Source of the DNA: Paraspadella gotoi
Taxonomy: Eukaryota; Chaetognatha
Direction of reading: 5' to 3'
NCBI GenBank assembly: GCA_051294375.1
Contig: CM119267.1
Coordinates: forward strand, 20,963,755-21,027,754
DNA: 64,000 bases
Shown here one piece after another: positions 27,073 through 39,319 of this stretch. Within the stretch, counting starts at the first letter, position 1. Each line of letters begins with the position of its first letter. Both the position numbers and the translations under genes were made by a program. The notes beneath the pieces are model-generated. The model was not told the origin of the DNA. It was given only the letters and a program-made list of their open reading frames with translations, and ran no database searches.

Positions 27073-27352
27073 CGCGATCTCTTCCTCTTTTTACGGTTTT
27101 TTAAGTCGGCGACGCTGAGTGAAGATTCCGCCGACTTTGAAAATTACAATCCCAAGCGAAGTTCCATTGCAGACGCTTTCCAATATCGGCTTTTACGTTA
27201 AAATCTATAAAACCTCATTTCCTCGTTTCTATATTTTTTTTTCAAACGTTGTCGGTGACCTTTAAACGTCATTTTTTTTATTCTTTCCGATATCATTTCA
27301 TTCCCTTTTCGAATAGTTTTTCGTCCTACGGTTTTTCATTTCCGATATTTCT

Positions 27353-27620
27353 NNNNNNNNNNNNNNNNNNNNNNNNNNNNNNNNNNNNNNNNNNNNNNNN
27401 NNNNNNNNNNNNNNNNNNNNNNNNNNNNNNNNNNNNNNNNNNNNNNNNNNNNNNNNNNNNNNNNNNNNNNNNNNNNNNNNNNNNNNNNNNNNNNNNNNNN
27501 NNNNNNNNNNNNNNNNNNNNNNNNNNNNNNNNNNNNNNNNNNNNNNNNNNNNNNNNNNNNNNNNNNNNNNNNNNNNNNNNNNNNNNNNNNNNNNNNNNNN
27601 NNNNNNNNNNNNNNNNNNNN
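27353..27620. other. Assembly gap (268 N)
   Basis: Separates AT-rich DNA from a purine-only strand that starts immediately after it. Confidence 0.99.
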
Positions 27621-28180
27621 AAAAAGAGGTGAGAGAGAAAAGGAAAAGAAAAAAATGACGAGGAAAAAGGAAAGGGAGGAAATAGGAAAAAAAAGGAAAG
27701 GAGGGAATTAGTAAAATGAAGAAAGAGGAGAGGAAAATGAGTAGAAAAAGGGAGAAGGAGGAATTAGAAGAAAGGAGAGAAAAGAAAGTAAATGAAAATA
27801 AAGGAGAGGGAGGAATAATAAAAAAGGAGATAGAGGAAAGGAAAAGGAAGAATAGGAAAAAAAGGAAAGAAAGAAAAGGAAATGAAAAAAAAGGAGGAAT
27901 TAGATAAAGAAGAAGAAAGAAAAAGTAAAAAAAGAGGAAATAGATTAAGGAAAGTGAGGAATTATAAAAAAAAGAAGAATGAGGAAAGGAAAATAACGAG
28001 GAAGTAGGAGAAGATAGAATTAATAAAAGGGAGAAAAAAAGGGACACAAAAAAAGGGAATACCCTTGAAAAAGATGTCTGGTCAAGGCTCCGCGGAATTG
28101 ACATCAAAAGGGAAAAAAATTCAAAGGAAAAAAAAGAAAGAATGGAACAAATGATGAAAAGGGTTTGCTACATTAAATTA
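27621..28180 (+). repeat. Long purine-only strand
   Basis: About 560 bp almost free of C and poor in T on the plus strand, made of AGGAAA, GGAGGAAT and AAAAGGAAA words without a fixed unit. It has mirror-like character. Frames here are Lys/Glu or Phe/Ser runs and are not genes. Confidence 0.85.
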
Positions 28181-28460
28181 AAATTAGTTAAGTAGCCAGA
28201 GAATAAACAAATAAACGAAAGTATATACTAGATGAATGAATTAATAAATGGATATAATAAACAAAAATAAAAAGATAAATATACCTAAAAGCTAAAAAAA
28301 ACCATCGCTTGAATTCGATTACGTTGAAAACCAAAATGAAAACCAAAAAAAGAAAAAAAATAAGGAAATAATTTCGAGAAAGAAAAAAATAAAATGGAAA
28401 AAAGAAGAGGAAATCTCGTAGGAATTTTTGCCCACGTGAGTATTCCATAAATCTTTAAAG
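28181..28460. other. AT-rich DNA, no gene recognised
   Basis: Contains ATAAACAAATAAA-type words and a run of AACCAAAATGAAAACC. No exon signal was found. Confidence 0.45.
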
Positions 28461-28467
28461 AGAGAAA

Positions 28468-28501
<34 letters not shown>

Positions 28502-28788
28502 NNNNNNNNNNNNNNNNNNNNNNNNNNNNNNNNNNNNNNNNNNNNNNNNNNNNNNNNNNNNNNNNNNNNNNNNNNNNNNNNNNNNNNNNNNNNNNNNNNN
28601 NNNNNNNNNNNNNNNNNNNNNNNNNNNNNNNNNNNNNNNNNNNNNNNNNNNNNNNNNNNNNNNNNNNNNNNNNNNNNNNNNNNNNNNNNNNNNNNNNNNN
28701 NNNNNNNNNNNNNNNNNNNNNNNNNNNNNNNNNNNNNNNNNNNNNNNNNNNNNNNNNNNNNNNNNNNNNNNNNNNNNNNNNNNNNNNN
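28502..28788. other. Assembly gap (287 N) inside (CT)n
   Basis: Preceded by pure (CT)n from 28470. Confidence 0.99.
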
Positions 28789-28876
28789 TTTTTTTTGGTT
28801 CCATGTTTTGGTTTCGGCGCCAGGTCGCGCTCAATGTTGTCTCCGCTCTCTTTCGGTTCGGATATTGAAATTCACT

Positions 28877-28879
<3 letters not shown>

Positions 28880-28914
<35 letters not shown>

Positions 28915-29147
28915 NNNNNNNNNNNNNNNNNNNNNNNNNNNNNNNNNNNNNNNNNNNNNNNNNNNNNNNNNNNNNNNNNNNNNNNNNNNNNNNNNNNNNN
29001 NNNNNNNNNNNNNNNNNNNNNNNNNNNNNNNNNNNNNNNNNNNNNNNNNNNNNNNNNNNNNNNNNNNNNNNNNNNNNNNNNNNNNNNNNNNNNNNNNNNN
29101 NNNNNNNNNNNNNNNNNNNNNNNNNNGAGAGAGAGAGAGAGAGAGAG
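28880..29147 (+). repeat. (GA)n microsatellite with internal gap
   Basis: Pure GA on both sides of a 212-N gap at 28915-29126, so the array may be about 265 bp or more if the gap is all repeat. Confidence 0.9.
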
Positions 29148-29463
29148 ATTCGAAATCCTTTTCACCTTTCCCCGACTTCCCCTCTCTAACAAAAGAGGAA
29201 ATTGATGACGAAATCACGGCGGCCAGCTTCGGCGGCGGCGGGCGGCGGCGGCGGGCTTCGTCTGCTCCGTCAGCGCCAGCAGCGCCGGCAGCGGCGGCAG
29301 CGGATAATTTCCGGTTGAAAAGACGAAAAGAGGATCTTAAGCAAACCGTGGATGATGAGATTTTGACGGATTCAATCCTTTTCTTTCTTTTCGTCGCCAT
29401 TTTGGATTCTCGGTTCGTCTCGTCGAGTGGCGGTTTCTCCACGCCCACCAACTACGTTTAAAT
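29148..29463 (+). other. GC-rich open frame, possible exon, unrecognised
   Basis: This frame starts after the (GA)n tract and runs to a stop at 29461-29463. The non-repeat part contains an acidic segment (LTKEEIDDEITAASFGGGG), a short Arg run, an Ala/Pro/Ser-rich stretch encoded by a (GCC)-like repeat, then a charged helix-like segment (NFRLKRRKEDLKQTVDDE). The last 30 residues are hydrophobic and look like translated non-coding DNA. No clear acceptor is visible because the 5' side is microsatellite and gap. It may be a 5' exon or a GC-rich promoter region; a GTCGCCATTTTGG motif at 29394-29406 would suit the latter. Confidence 0.2.
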
Positions 29464-31083
<1,620 letters not shown>

Positions 31084-31103
31084 AGTCAGGAGCGCGAAGC
31101 GAG

Positions 31104-31180
31104 GAGAGGGAGAGAGAGAGAGGAGAGGGATAGGAGAGAGAGAGAGAGAGAGATGGAGAGAGAGAGAGAGAGAGAGAGGG
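31104..31180 (+). repeat. Interrupted (GA)n microsatellite
   Basis: GA repeat with GG and AT breaks. The following 31190-31480 is purine-rich. Confidence 0.9.
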
Positions 31181-31664
31181 GATGAGTAGTGACGCAAATT
31201 ATTGCGATGAAAAGACGAGAAACGGGGAAAAAGAAATCGCGCCCCCTGATGGATAAAAAATAGAAAAGAGAAATAAAAAGAAATAAAAGGAATTTCACAA
31301 AAAAAAAAGAAAGAAAAAAGAATAACATTTCATTCGCGAGTGAAAGGAAGGCGGGGAGTCGGTGAAAACCGGTAAAGGTGAAGGAAGGAAAAGGAGAGCA
31401 AGAAATGCGGGGGAGGAAAAGGAGGAAAAAAAGGGGGAAAAAGGAAAGAAGAAAGTGAAAAAAAAAAGAATAAAAGAGTCTTGGGGCAGAAAAAACCTGA
31501 CAAAAACGTGAAAGGACCAGACGAAAGACGTTTTCTTTTCTTTACAAAAAAAGGTTTTTTTTGTCGTCATCTTTTCCGGCGAAAACTGAATGCTGTCGAA
31601 GAAGACAAGTTCGTGAGACTATTACGAATTGTTATTTTTAGACTTTTTTCGACGTCGTTCTTAG

Positions 31665-31667
31665 AAT

Positions 31668-31707
<40 letters not shown>

Positions 31708-31738
31708 GAGAGACAGAGAGAAAGAGAGAGAGCGAGCG
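31665..31738 (+). repeat. (GA)n microsatellite beside an AAGATGGCGG motif
   Basis: GA repeat with AAAG and ACAG breaks, followed 45 bp on by CCAAGATGGCGG (31783-31794), a YY1/Pho-type site. Confidence 0.85.
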
Positions 31739-31799
31739 ATGGGTGGTGTGGCGCTCGTTAAGCCTCCTTCGTTGATTAGAATCCAAGATGGCGGATGTG

Positions 31800-32570
31800 C
31801 CTTTTTTCGTGAGGGATTAGTTGGAGGATGTCATTAGAGATAAAGGATCTCATCAGAGACATCAGAAACGTCGTGGAATGCTAATGACGTACTATTGAAA
31901 TGTTACAGAAATTGCAGAATTGCAAAATGGAGTTTGGCTTTGAGATACTTTCTATTGATTGAAAAGGGCGTTCCTTCAACAAAACTATTTTTTATTAATT
32001 ATTTTTTTAATTATTTTTAATCTCTCTACTGACCTTTGAAGTGCCTTCCAGGATAATTAGGAAAATTCATTAATCAATGCCAACAATGATAATTGGGACA
32101 AGTACCCAATCAGATGAGAAAAGTCGAGAATTATCTTCAAATTTTGTACATAAAATGTACTACAAAGTACAAACATAAAAATTGCTTCCACAAAGCGACA
32201 TACAATCAATTTCACATCGATCTTAGCAACGAATTCAGCAAACCTTTTCTCTTTGCATTCCCTACTTCTTTTTCTCGAACGCTAATCAAACGTCTAGTAA
32301 TATTATCACCTCACATTATCTCTCTCCCTCTCCCCCCGCTCACGACGCATCTCGATTCCAAGTTTAATTCTCGCGCGCGTCGACCGTCGTTCCCCGTACG
32401 CCGTCGCAAACAAAAAAAGCAAACAAACGAAGGCAAACAAACGAAGACGGGTTGCGCCGCCGAGCGGGAGAAACCGGAACTTACCTTTTGTTTGAAGACA
32501 AACGAGAAGGAAAATCCAAACGGAGTTTTCTTTGGAGTCTAAACAGCGCATCTTGAGGGGTTGGGATGTT
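31800..32570. other. AT-rich DNA, no gene recognised
   Basis: The open frame at 32093-32542 changes from AT-rich to Arg/Lys-rich composition and shows no domain. A GC patch lies at 32365-32475. No splice-flanked exon was found. Confidence 0.4.
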
Positions 32571-32584
32571 GGGTGGTCGAATGG

Positions 32585-32815
32585 GGAGCGAGAGAGGGAG
32601 GGAGGGAGGGAGAGAGAGAGAGAGAGCGAGCGAGAGATCGAGGCGATAGCGAGATTGAGGAACGAGTGCGAGACTGAGGGAGAGAGAGCGAAAGAGATAT
32701 TTTTATCCTAAGGTGGATCCGTTGGGAGACGAACGAGATAACAGCAAGGATAGAGAGGGAGAGACGGAGAGAGACTGGCTGTGAAGGGATATAGGGAGAG
32801 AGAGAGCGAGAGAGA
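32585..32815 (+). repeat. Degenerate GAGA/GAGC repeat
   Basis: Interrupted GAGA and GGGA words with GAGCGAGCGAG variants. A (GGTAA)n run lies at 32903-32928. Confidence 0.7.
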
Positions 32816-33233
32816 GGTCAAGATATACAAAACAATATTTAAGGAGATGAAAAATATATATGTATATAAAATATTTGACGATGATGTTTTTTTTTGTGCG
32901 AAGGTAAGGTAAAGTAAGGTAAGGTAAAGAGAGAACGATGTCACGATGCCGAGTTAGAAATATAAAGTATTCTCTCAAACCGATTAAGTAGTAGTTTGAA
33001 ACTAATGCAGAAAAAAATGCTTTTTTCGTCGTTGTTGCTGTTGTTTTATACACAATCTGGCATCGGAATGTCAGACGGAGGAGAGAAAAAAAAGGAAGAT
33101 TACGGCGAAGTGGGGTTAAGTCGCCCAGCAACGAAGATACATTATTTTTTGTTATTGTTATTTATACAGGGAAGATTATTTATTGATTCGTCTCTTAAAT
33201 GTCGCTTTCCTTAGGGAGAGGAAGATTAGGAGA

Positions 33234-33315
33234 AAGTGGATGAAGAGGGAGGGCGGGAGAGGGCGAAAGGGTAGGAGGATGAAGAGGGAGGGCGGGAGAG
33301 GGCGAAAGGGGAAGA
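33234..33315 (+). repeat. Tandem repeat, unit about 39 bp, two copies
   Basis: GATGAAGAGGGAGGGCGGG then AGAGGGCGAAAGGG occurs twice in tandem. Confidence 0.85.
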
Positions 33316-33489
33316 AGGAGAAATGACGATGACGAGGAATTAGTCCGTATATTTTTTTAATCCTTACTCTTTTTTTTTTTTTTTAACCGTCGTCTTTGCT
33401 GTAAGTGTTATGTTGTCTTTGGAGATAGAAAAACAAGGCGCTAAATCCGAGATTCCTGTTTTATTCGGGCTACACGAGCTGAAGTGAGC

Positions 33490-33572
33490 ACGAGAGAGAG
33501 AGCAGAGAAGACAGAGAGAGAGAGAAGAGAGAGAGAGAGAAGAGAGAGTGAGAGAGAGAGAGAGAGAGAAGA
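33490..33572 (+). repeat. Interrupted (GA)n microsatellite
   Basis: GA repeat with AAGA and GTGA breaks; purine-rich sequence continues to 33780. Confidence 0.9.
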
Positions 33573-34084
33573 GCTGTTGAGATAAGAACGAAAAGGAAAC
33601 AGACAGGAAAGATAGAAAGAATACCGAAAGGAATGGTATGGCCGCTTATGGAAACTAGGGAAAGATAAAAGGAGAAAAAAAGGGGAATAAATTAGGGGAA
33701 AAAAAGGGGAAAAAAATTTCAGGATAGAGAAAACGAGATAGAGAGAGAGAGATGGGTGCGAGAAAATAGGACGCGAATTAAAGGAGAGAGACGGACGCTG
33801 TAAACGTTGCAGAATGCAGATGGTCGAAAAGGGAACCAAATTGCAGATGCTCTTTCAATGCCTCCTCTCGCTCACACAAAAAAGAAGGGGCCTCCACATA
33901 AAGAATCGAGGTCGAGCTCAGTTCCCGAAACAATTCTTGACACAGATGGTGACCATCAAAGGACAAAAAAGAAGAAAGGGAGTCTTTTTGGTGGATCCGG
34001 ATAAAACGAGTTTTTTTTCGTTAAACCCGTTGTCCGCCTCTTTTTTTTTCGATTTTATGCAAATCCCGTTCCGACGATAAATTT

Positions 34085-34660
34085 CGGGTTGGGGGAGGGA
34101 GGGAGATTGAAGGGCGAGGTGAGGGGTAGAGAGGTTGAGAGAGACGGGAGCTTCGCTATGCCCCGGGGGGGGGGGGTAGCGGGGCGTTGGTGAGGCCAGT
34201 CGAGGCCCGCGCGGAGCGGCCTTTTGGCCTGGGCGACTTTCTGGGCGGTTACGATGGCGCCGGCTGGCGATTGGCGACCCTTGACGGCTGCGCGGCGACC
34301 CCGAGCGGCTGCTACCACTACGAGGGCTCCGGTGGGATGGGTTTCTTTTTTAAGAGCGAAAAAGGATAGATTGTGGGACAGGAGAGAGAGAGAGAGAGAA
34401 AGAAGGAGTCGGGAGTTAGGGATAGCGAGAGATGGAGACAGAGACGAGGAAACGGAAAAGAAGATGGAGTTAGAGACGGAGAAAGATGGAGACAGAGTAC
34501 TAAGGAGAAGGCGCCGGAAATGGACGGTGGGCGGGACCGAGGCGCACGCGCGCGAGAGAAACTCAACTCGCGATCGAAAGATGGCGCGAGGAAGAAGAGC
34601 GTCTCGCGCCAGATGGGCGTTGAGGCGACGATTCGTAAAAAAAAGAAAGAATGAACCGAC
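34085..34660. other. GC-rich island with purine repeat, unassigned
   Basis: 34160-34345 is GC-rich, begins with an 11-base G run and has open frames on both strands. 34376-34500 is GAGA-type repeat and 34500-34620 is GC-rich with AGATGGCGCGAGG (34580-34592). It has CpG-island-like character and could be a promoter. No protein motif was recognised. Confidence 0.35.
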
Positions 34661-34859
34661 GGAGGGCGCTTCGTTTTTTGTTATTACCGAGGGGTGTCGC
34701 TTCAGTACGAAGGACTTGACGATCAAATTCTCTCACTCGAATTTTCCAATAAATTCTTTGGTTTTTTGGTTTTTTTTTTATATATTTTTTTTTTGCTGCA
34801 GTTCGTGCCGCAAATCGTTTGCGGTAATGTAGTTGGCGAGACGTTTGAAAGGCGTAAAC

Positions 34860-35560
34860 CGTTAAGATCGTTCGAAACTTCTTCCGAGTTTTTTCCGTCG
34901 AATCTCAAACTCGCGAAGTTAAAATGTAACAGAGAATGTAAATCCGTGAAGATGACTTTTCTCTTCGTAGCCGACCGACGCAATATATAACGATTAACGA
35001 TATCTGCATTTGTTATTGCTTTTTTTCCCCTATGTGGTAAACTACCCTGGAGCGATCGTCAGTTTATTGTTCCGCAATAAGATGAGATGATCTTTTGTTT
35101 CGAAGTTGGTGTCGTTGCTCTTTTTTCTTTCTCAATCCCAAAAATAGGATCTGAAAAACAGAAGCAAAAGAAAATTGTCATTTTAATTCGGTAAATGGAA
35201 TTTAAATTGAAAGTAAAATGGAAAAAAGGATGTTGAATTAAAAAATAGACAATAAAAAAAGAACAAAGATGGCATCACAGATGAATAAGACCAAATAAAA
35301 CCAAATTGAATAAAAAAGAAAAAAGAAAGAACAAAGATGGGAACATCAGAAAAAACCAAATTGAATAAAAAGAAAAAAAAAACGAAATGAAAAAAGAAAA
35401 AAATGATAAAAAATTCCGATTAAAAGGAGATATTATTAATATTATATTATTAGTAATTTAGCATATAACTTTATATATCTCTCTAACTTTATATATAACA
35501 CTATAAGGGTTTGAACATTCGCGGTTCCAAAAACAGGGACTCTTTCCGGTGCCAACGTAT
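34860..35560. other. AT-rich DNA, no gene recognised
   Basis: Includes two copies of AACAAAGATGG with ACCAAATTGAATAAAAA nearby (35265-35370), a small local duplication. Confidence 0.45.
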
Positions 35561-35734
35561 ATTGCGGTCCCAATGAGTGGAAAGGCGGCGCGAATTACGG
35601 CGGCATCGCTCGGCATTTCTTTACAGAAATATAGCGAAAAATGTCACCCCGACGAAAGAAGGAGAAGATGAGTTTAATCTCACGATGAAAGAGAAACGTG
35701 AAAATTTTCAACCGAGGAAAAACTCAATCTGCTT

Positions 35735-35852
35735 CTCTCTCTCTTCTTCTCTCTCTCTCGTCTCTCTCATCTCGCCATCTCTCCTCTCTCTCCTCTCGTC
35801 TCTGCTCTCTCTTCTCCTTCTCTCTCTCTCTCTGTCTCTCTCTCTCTCTCTT
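35735..35852 (+). repeat. Interrupted (CT)n microsatellite
   Basis: CT repeat with CGTCTC and GCTCTC breaks. Confidence 0.9.
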
Positions 35853-36082
35853 GTAATGTGGATAGCATGACGAAAACGTAAAGAAATCGTGTGTATTCTT
35901 TATTGGTTTTTTTTCTATGTTCTATATGCTAAAAATTTAATTTTTATACAATTTTTATTATTTTCACATCACTCTACCTTATAGAGTATAGATTATAGAG
36001 TGAAGCGAAAAAAACCATAACTAAAGAATTGCTTGTCATTCTATCTGACGCGTTGTCCGATATTCCGTTGCCTTTGTCGTCC

Positions 36083-36140
36083 TTTTGGTCGTCGTCGTCG
36101 TCGTCGTTGTCGTCGTCGTGGTTGGTGTCGATTTATCGTC
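36083..36140 (+). repeat. (TCG)n microsatellite
   Basis: GTCGTCGTC array with GTTG variants; a second patch lies at 36498-36528. Confidence 0.9.
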
Positions 36141-36493
36141 GTCTGACAGAAATTCAAAGATCGCTGTTCTTTTTTTTTCTCCCTCTATGATTCAAACGAT
36201 ACATCAAAATTGTTGTAGTTTTGTGACGTTTTTATTTTTGATGTCGTTTTTTTTTTATCTTCTCGAGATGATTAATTTTCTCCGTTGAAATATTATTTCT
36301 CTTTTGCAATTCAGCATCGCATGACGATTAAACATTTCAAGTTTCGCGATTAGCGATTTGTGTTAGAGCAGCGGTTTGTATAGCTAATGAATATTATTTA
36401 TAGTAGTAAATAAGATAAAGTTCGACGGTTCTTTATTTCTTTAACATCTACGACGATCGCCGTTGATGTCATCGTCCTTGTTTTGTTGTGCTT

Positions 36494-36526
<33 letters not shown>

Positions 36527-36689
36527 TGTCGGATCGGAAATCTTTTCTTTTTTTTATATCCCAAGAAAAAAAAACTGCAAACGTCGACAACAAAAAACAA
36601 AGAAAAAAAATCGTTTGGGACAAAACATCGGACAGATGGTTGCGGCTCTTTGCCGACAGCAACGACTGCAATGGAGGAGAACGAAGGTT

Positions 36690-36960
36690 CTCGAAGCGCG
36701 GAAAGATGATTTGGAGGCCAGAGTACTCACGGAGCAACTCTATAAGTCACTTTTCGGTCGGTCTGTCGGTCGGTCCGTCGGTATGCTTATAATTTGCCTA
36801 TAGTTGGTTGATCATTTGTTAAGACAGAAAAAAATTAAATATAATGGACTGCTAGCGCCGCCTTCAGGAATTCCTAAAATTATAAGGAATAAAAGATTGA
36901 ATTTTGATGCAGTGCATGGCATAAATACTCGGGCAAAGAAAGTTTTTTAGTCATGTCATT
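36690..36960 (-). repeat. Dispersed repeat family, copy 2 (3' part)
   Basis: Reverse orientation. It carries the 3' block, GACCGAC run, core and the segment GCACTGCATCAAAATTC seen also at 48305. It stops at CATGACTAAAAAAC next to the inverted-duplication arm at 36961. Confidence 0.7.
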
Positions 36961-37426
36961 GCAAATATTGGTTAAAGTTGGAGGACAATAGAACTGGACC
37001 TTTTTTTTTCCGGACCCTTGGGTTTTTTAGCCGTCACAATGGCCTTGGTTTTGCCATTTTGGACGCTGACTTTTGTACCTCTCTCTCTCTCTCTCTCTCT
37101 CTTTTTGCTTTTTCTTTTCTCTGCTCTCTCTCTCGTCTCTCTCTCTTCTCTCTCTCTCTCTTTCTCTCTCTCTATTTCTCTCTTGCGCGTACTTCGTGGA
37201 TGTCAACTTCGGTTTTCAATCAAAATTCTTGATGTCGAAAAAAATTTGAAGGGAACGAAGAACGACGACGACGACGACGGACGCGACGACCACCGCGACG
37301 ACGACGACCGAGGGAAGACGACAAAGGACCGCGACAAACAACAGGTCGACGATCGCCGAAATAAAAAAAAACATTTTTTTTCTTGATTCGCAAAATTAAA
37401 TTTTTTGAAAAGAACCATCTCGCTCT
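36961..37426 (+). repeat. Left arm of second inverted duplication
   Basis: Matches the reverse complement of 37565-37975. Shared in order are CAATATTTGC-like sequence, CTGGACCTTTTTTTTTCCGG, GGACGCTGACTTTTG, a (CT)n tract, GTGGATGTCAACTTCG, a (GACGAC)n tract and ATCGCCGAAATAAAAAAAAA. No gene is seen. Confidence 0.85.
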
Positions 37427-37461
37427 TCACGTTTACGTTGTAAAGGAAAACATTTGAACGG

Positions 37462-37539
37462 TTATTCCCTAATGTGTTGCGCCACCCTCAGTTAATTTTA
37501 TGTTCACATGTATTTTCTTTTGATCTTGTATGATATGAC
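37462..37539 (+). repeat. Dispersed repeat family, copy 3 (5' part only)
   Basis: Aligns with 48210-48275, sharing AATGTGTTGCG, TTCACATGTATTTTCTTTTG and GATATGAC, then is cut by the 25-N gap. It lies between the arms of the inverted duplication and in the opposite orientation to copy 2. Confidence 0.65.
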
Positions 37540-37564
37540 NNNNNNNNNNNNNNNNNNNNNNNNN

Positions 37565-37788
37565 GATGGTTTTTTTTCAAAATTTATTTCGAATCAAAAA
37601 AATGTTTTTTTTTTATTTCGGCGATCGGTCGACTGTTGTTTGTCGCGGTCTTTGTCGTCTTCCTCGTCGTCGTCGTCGTCGCGGTGGTCGTCGTCGTCGT
37701 CGTCGTTCTCGTCCCTTCAAATTTTTTTTCGACCTAGAATTTTGATTGAAAACGAAGTTGACATCCACGAATAGCGCAAGAGAGAAAT

Positions 37789-37855
<67 letters not shown>

Positions 37856-37975
37856 CAAAGTCAGCGTCAAAATGCAAAACAAGGGCATTGTGAGCTAAAA
37901 AACCCAAGGGTCCGGAAAAAAAAAAGGTCCAGTTCTTTGTCTCCAACTTTACCAATATTTGCAATATTTGATAAA
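37565..37975 (-). repeat. Right arm of second inverted duplication
   Basis: Partner of 36961-37426, with a longer pure (GA)n run (37797-37852) where the left arm has an interrupted (CT)n run. The loop holds a fragment of the dispersed repeat and a 25-N gap. Confidence 0.85.
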
Positions 37976-38202
37976 AGGTTTTCACGTCATGAGCATCGCG
38001 ACTTTTTGCTTTGACGAAGGAAAAAAAAAAGAAAAAGGAAAGAAAGAAAGGAAAAAGGAAAGAAGGAGAAGAAAAGGGAAAAAGACAATCAAAATATTCA
38101 AAGCGACTAGATGATTATTTCTATTTTTTCTTTCCTCTGGAAAAAAAAAAGGGAACATAAAAATAGAAGCGAAATAATCGCGAACCCTTTTTTGATTTTC
38201 TC

Positions 38203-38368
38203 NNNNNNNNNNNNNNNNNNNNNNNNNNNNNNNNNNNNNNNNNNNNNNNNNNNNNNNNNNNNNNNNNNNNNNNNNNNNNNNNNNNNNNNNNNNNNNNNNN
38301 NNNNNNNNNNNNNNNNNNNNNNNNNNNNNNNNNNNNNNNNNNNNNNNNNNNNNNNNNNNNNNNNNNNN
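38203..38368. other. Assembly gap (166 N)
   Basis: Lies upstream of the candidate proline-rich exon and may hide upstream exon sequence. 38700-38800 after it holds a (GTCT)n run. Confidence 0.99.
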
Positions 38369-38902
38369 TTTTCCCCAGGTTTGACATTGAAATTGATTTT
38401 CATGATCCGTAGCTTTTTCGATGGGAAGTTCTGAAGATGAGTCTCTGAGTCTAGAATCGAGTAGAAAGGAAAAAAAAGGAGAGAAGGACTATTTTCGAGT
38501 ATATATCGAGTGGGTGGGAGTCGGTGGTGGTTGGTTTTTTTTGGGGGAAAAGGTGGGATTGGGGAACGAGTTGTTAGGGTGGGATCTTTAGGGTTTCTTT
38601 TGGATTTCTTTTTTTTTTTTTCGTGCAAATGCATCTGAGAAAGATCGACCGCGCCCAGATTTGACGAATGAAGTCGATATTCTTTTGGTCTGTATATTTT
38701 TCCTCTCTTCTCTTTTTTTCCTGTCTTTGAGCTTGTCTGTCTTTCTGTCTGTCTGTCTTTTTTTATGTGTATCTATCTGTCAGTCTGTTTCTCTTCCTCC
38801 GAAATGTATTTTAAAGCCAGTTGATTAATACTCGGATTAACTCAACGAGACGACAGGAAAATAACAAAAAACACCGCATCGAATAACATTTTTCTTTTTT
38901 AG

Positions 38903-39066
38903 GTTTTATGACTCTTAGCCTGACTCAGCCGCCTGACTCAGCCTCCGCCGCCGCCGCCACCGCGCCGTCACCGCCGCCGCCGCCGCCTCATCCGCTTCCG
39001 TCGCTTCAATACCGGCCAGGATACCTACCAGGGAACTCGAGAAACGATGCCTTACCCGTGTCGTAA
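38903..39066 (+). CDS. Candidate terminal exon with proline-rich C-terminus
   Basis: A strong acceptor (long T-rich tract ending TTTTTTAG) is followed by an open frame of 53 codons plus stop, much more GC-rich than its flanks. Counting from the ATG at 38908, residues 12-19 are Ala-rich, 20-31 are a Pro run (PSPPPPPPHPLP) and the tail reads QYRPGYLPGNSRN before ending at TAA (39064-39066). The Pro run resembles SH3/WW/EVH1 ligands. If it is an internal exon the reading would begin two bases before a Phe codon upstream of that Met. A possible AATAAA signal lies near 39403. No upstream exon was identified and I do not recognise the protein. The (CCG)n core means part of the frame could be microsatellite expansion; the non-repetitive tail is the better evidence. 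Confidence 0.4.
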
Positions 39067-39319
39067 TGGAAAGCAAGAAACTTACCTCTTTTATTACCTC
39101 GGGAACCAGAGAGAAAAGAGAGAGACGGACACCTCATTATCCACCTCTTGGAATTATCTCCCCTTCTCCCTTTTTTTTTTCTCTTCCTTCTAATTTTCTA
39201 TCCTCTTTGCGTTATGGTCTTATCCGGGTGCCGGGCGGGCTCCCCCTCCCCTCCCTCTTCTCCTGTCTCCTTCTCGTCACTCTTCGTTCGTTCTGCTCTT
39301 CTCCTTACTCTCTCTCTTC

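Noticed and set aside
34187-34369. GC-rich frame (GLGDFLGGYDGAGWRLATLDG)
   Set aside because: Equally long frames are open on the opposite strand; there is no acceptor, only a G run upstream, and no family match I can name.
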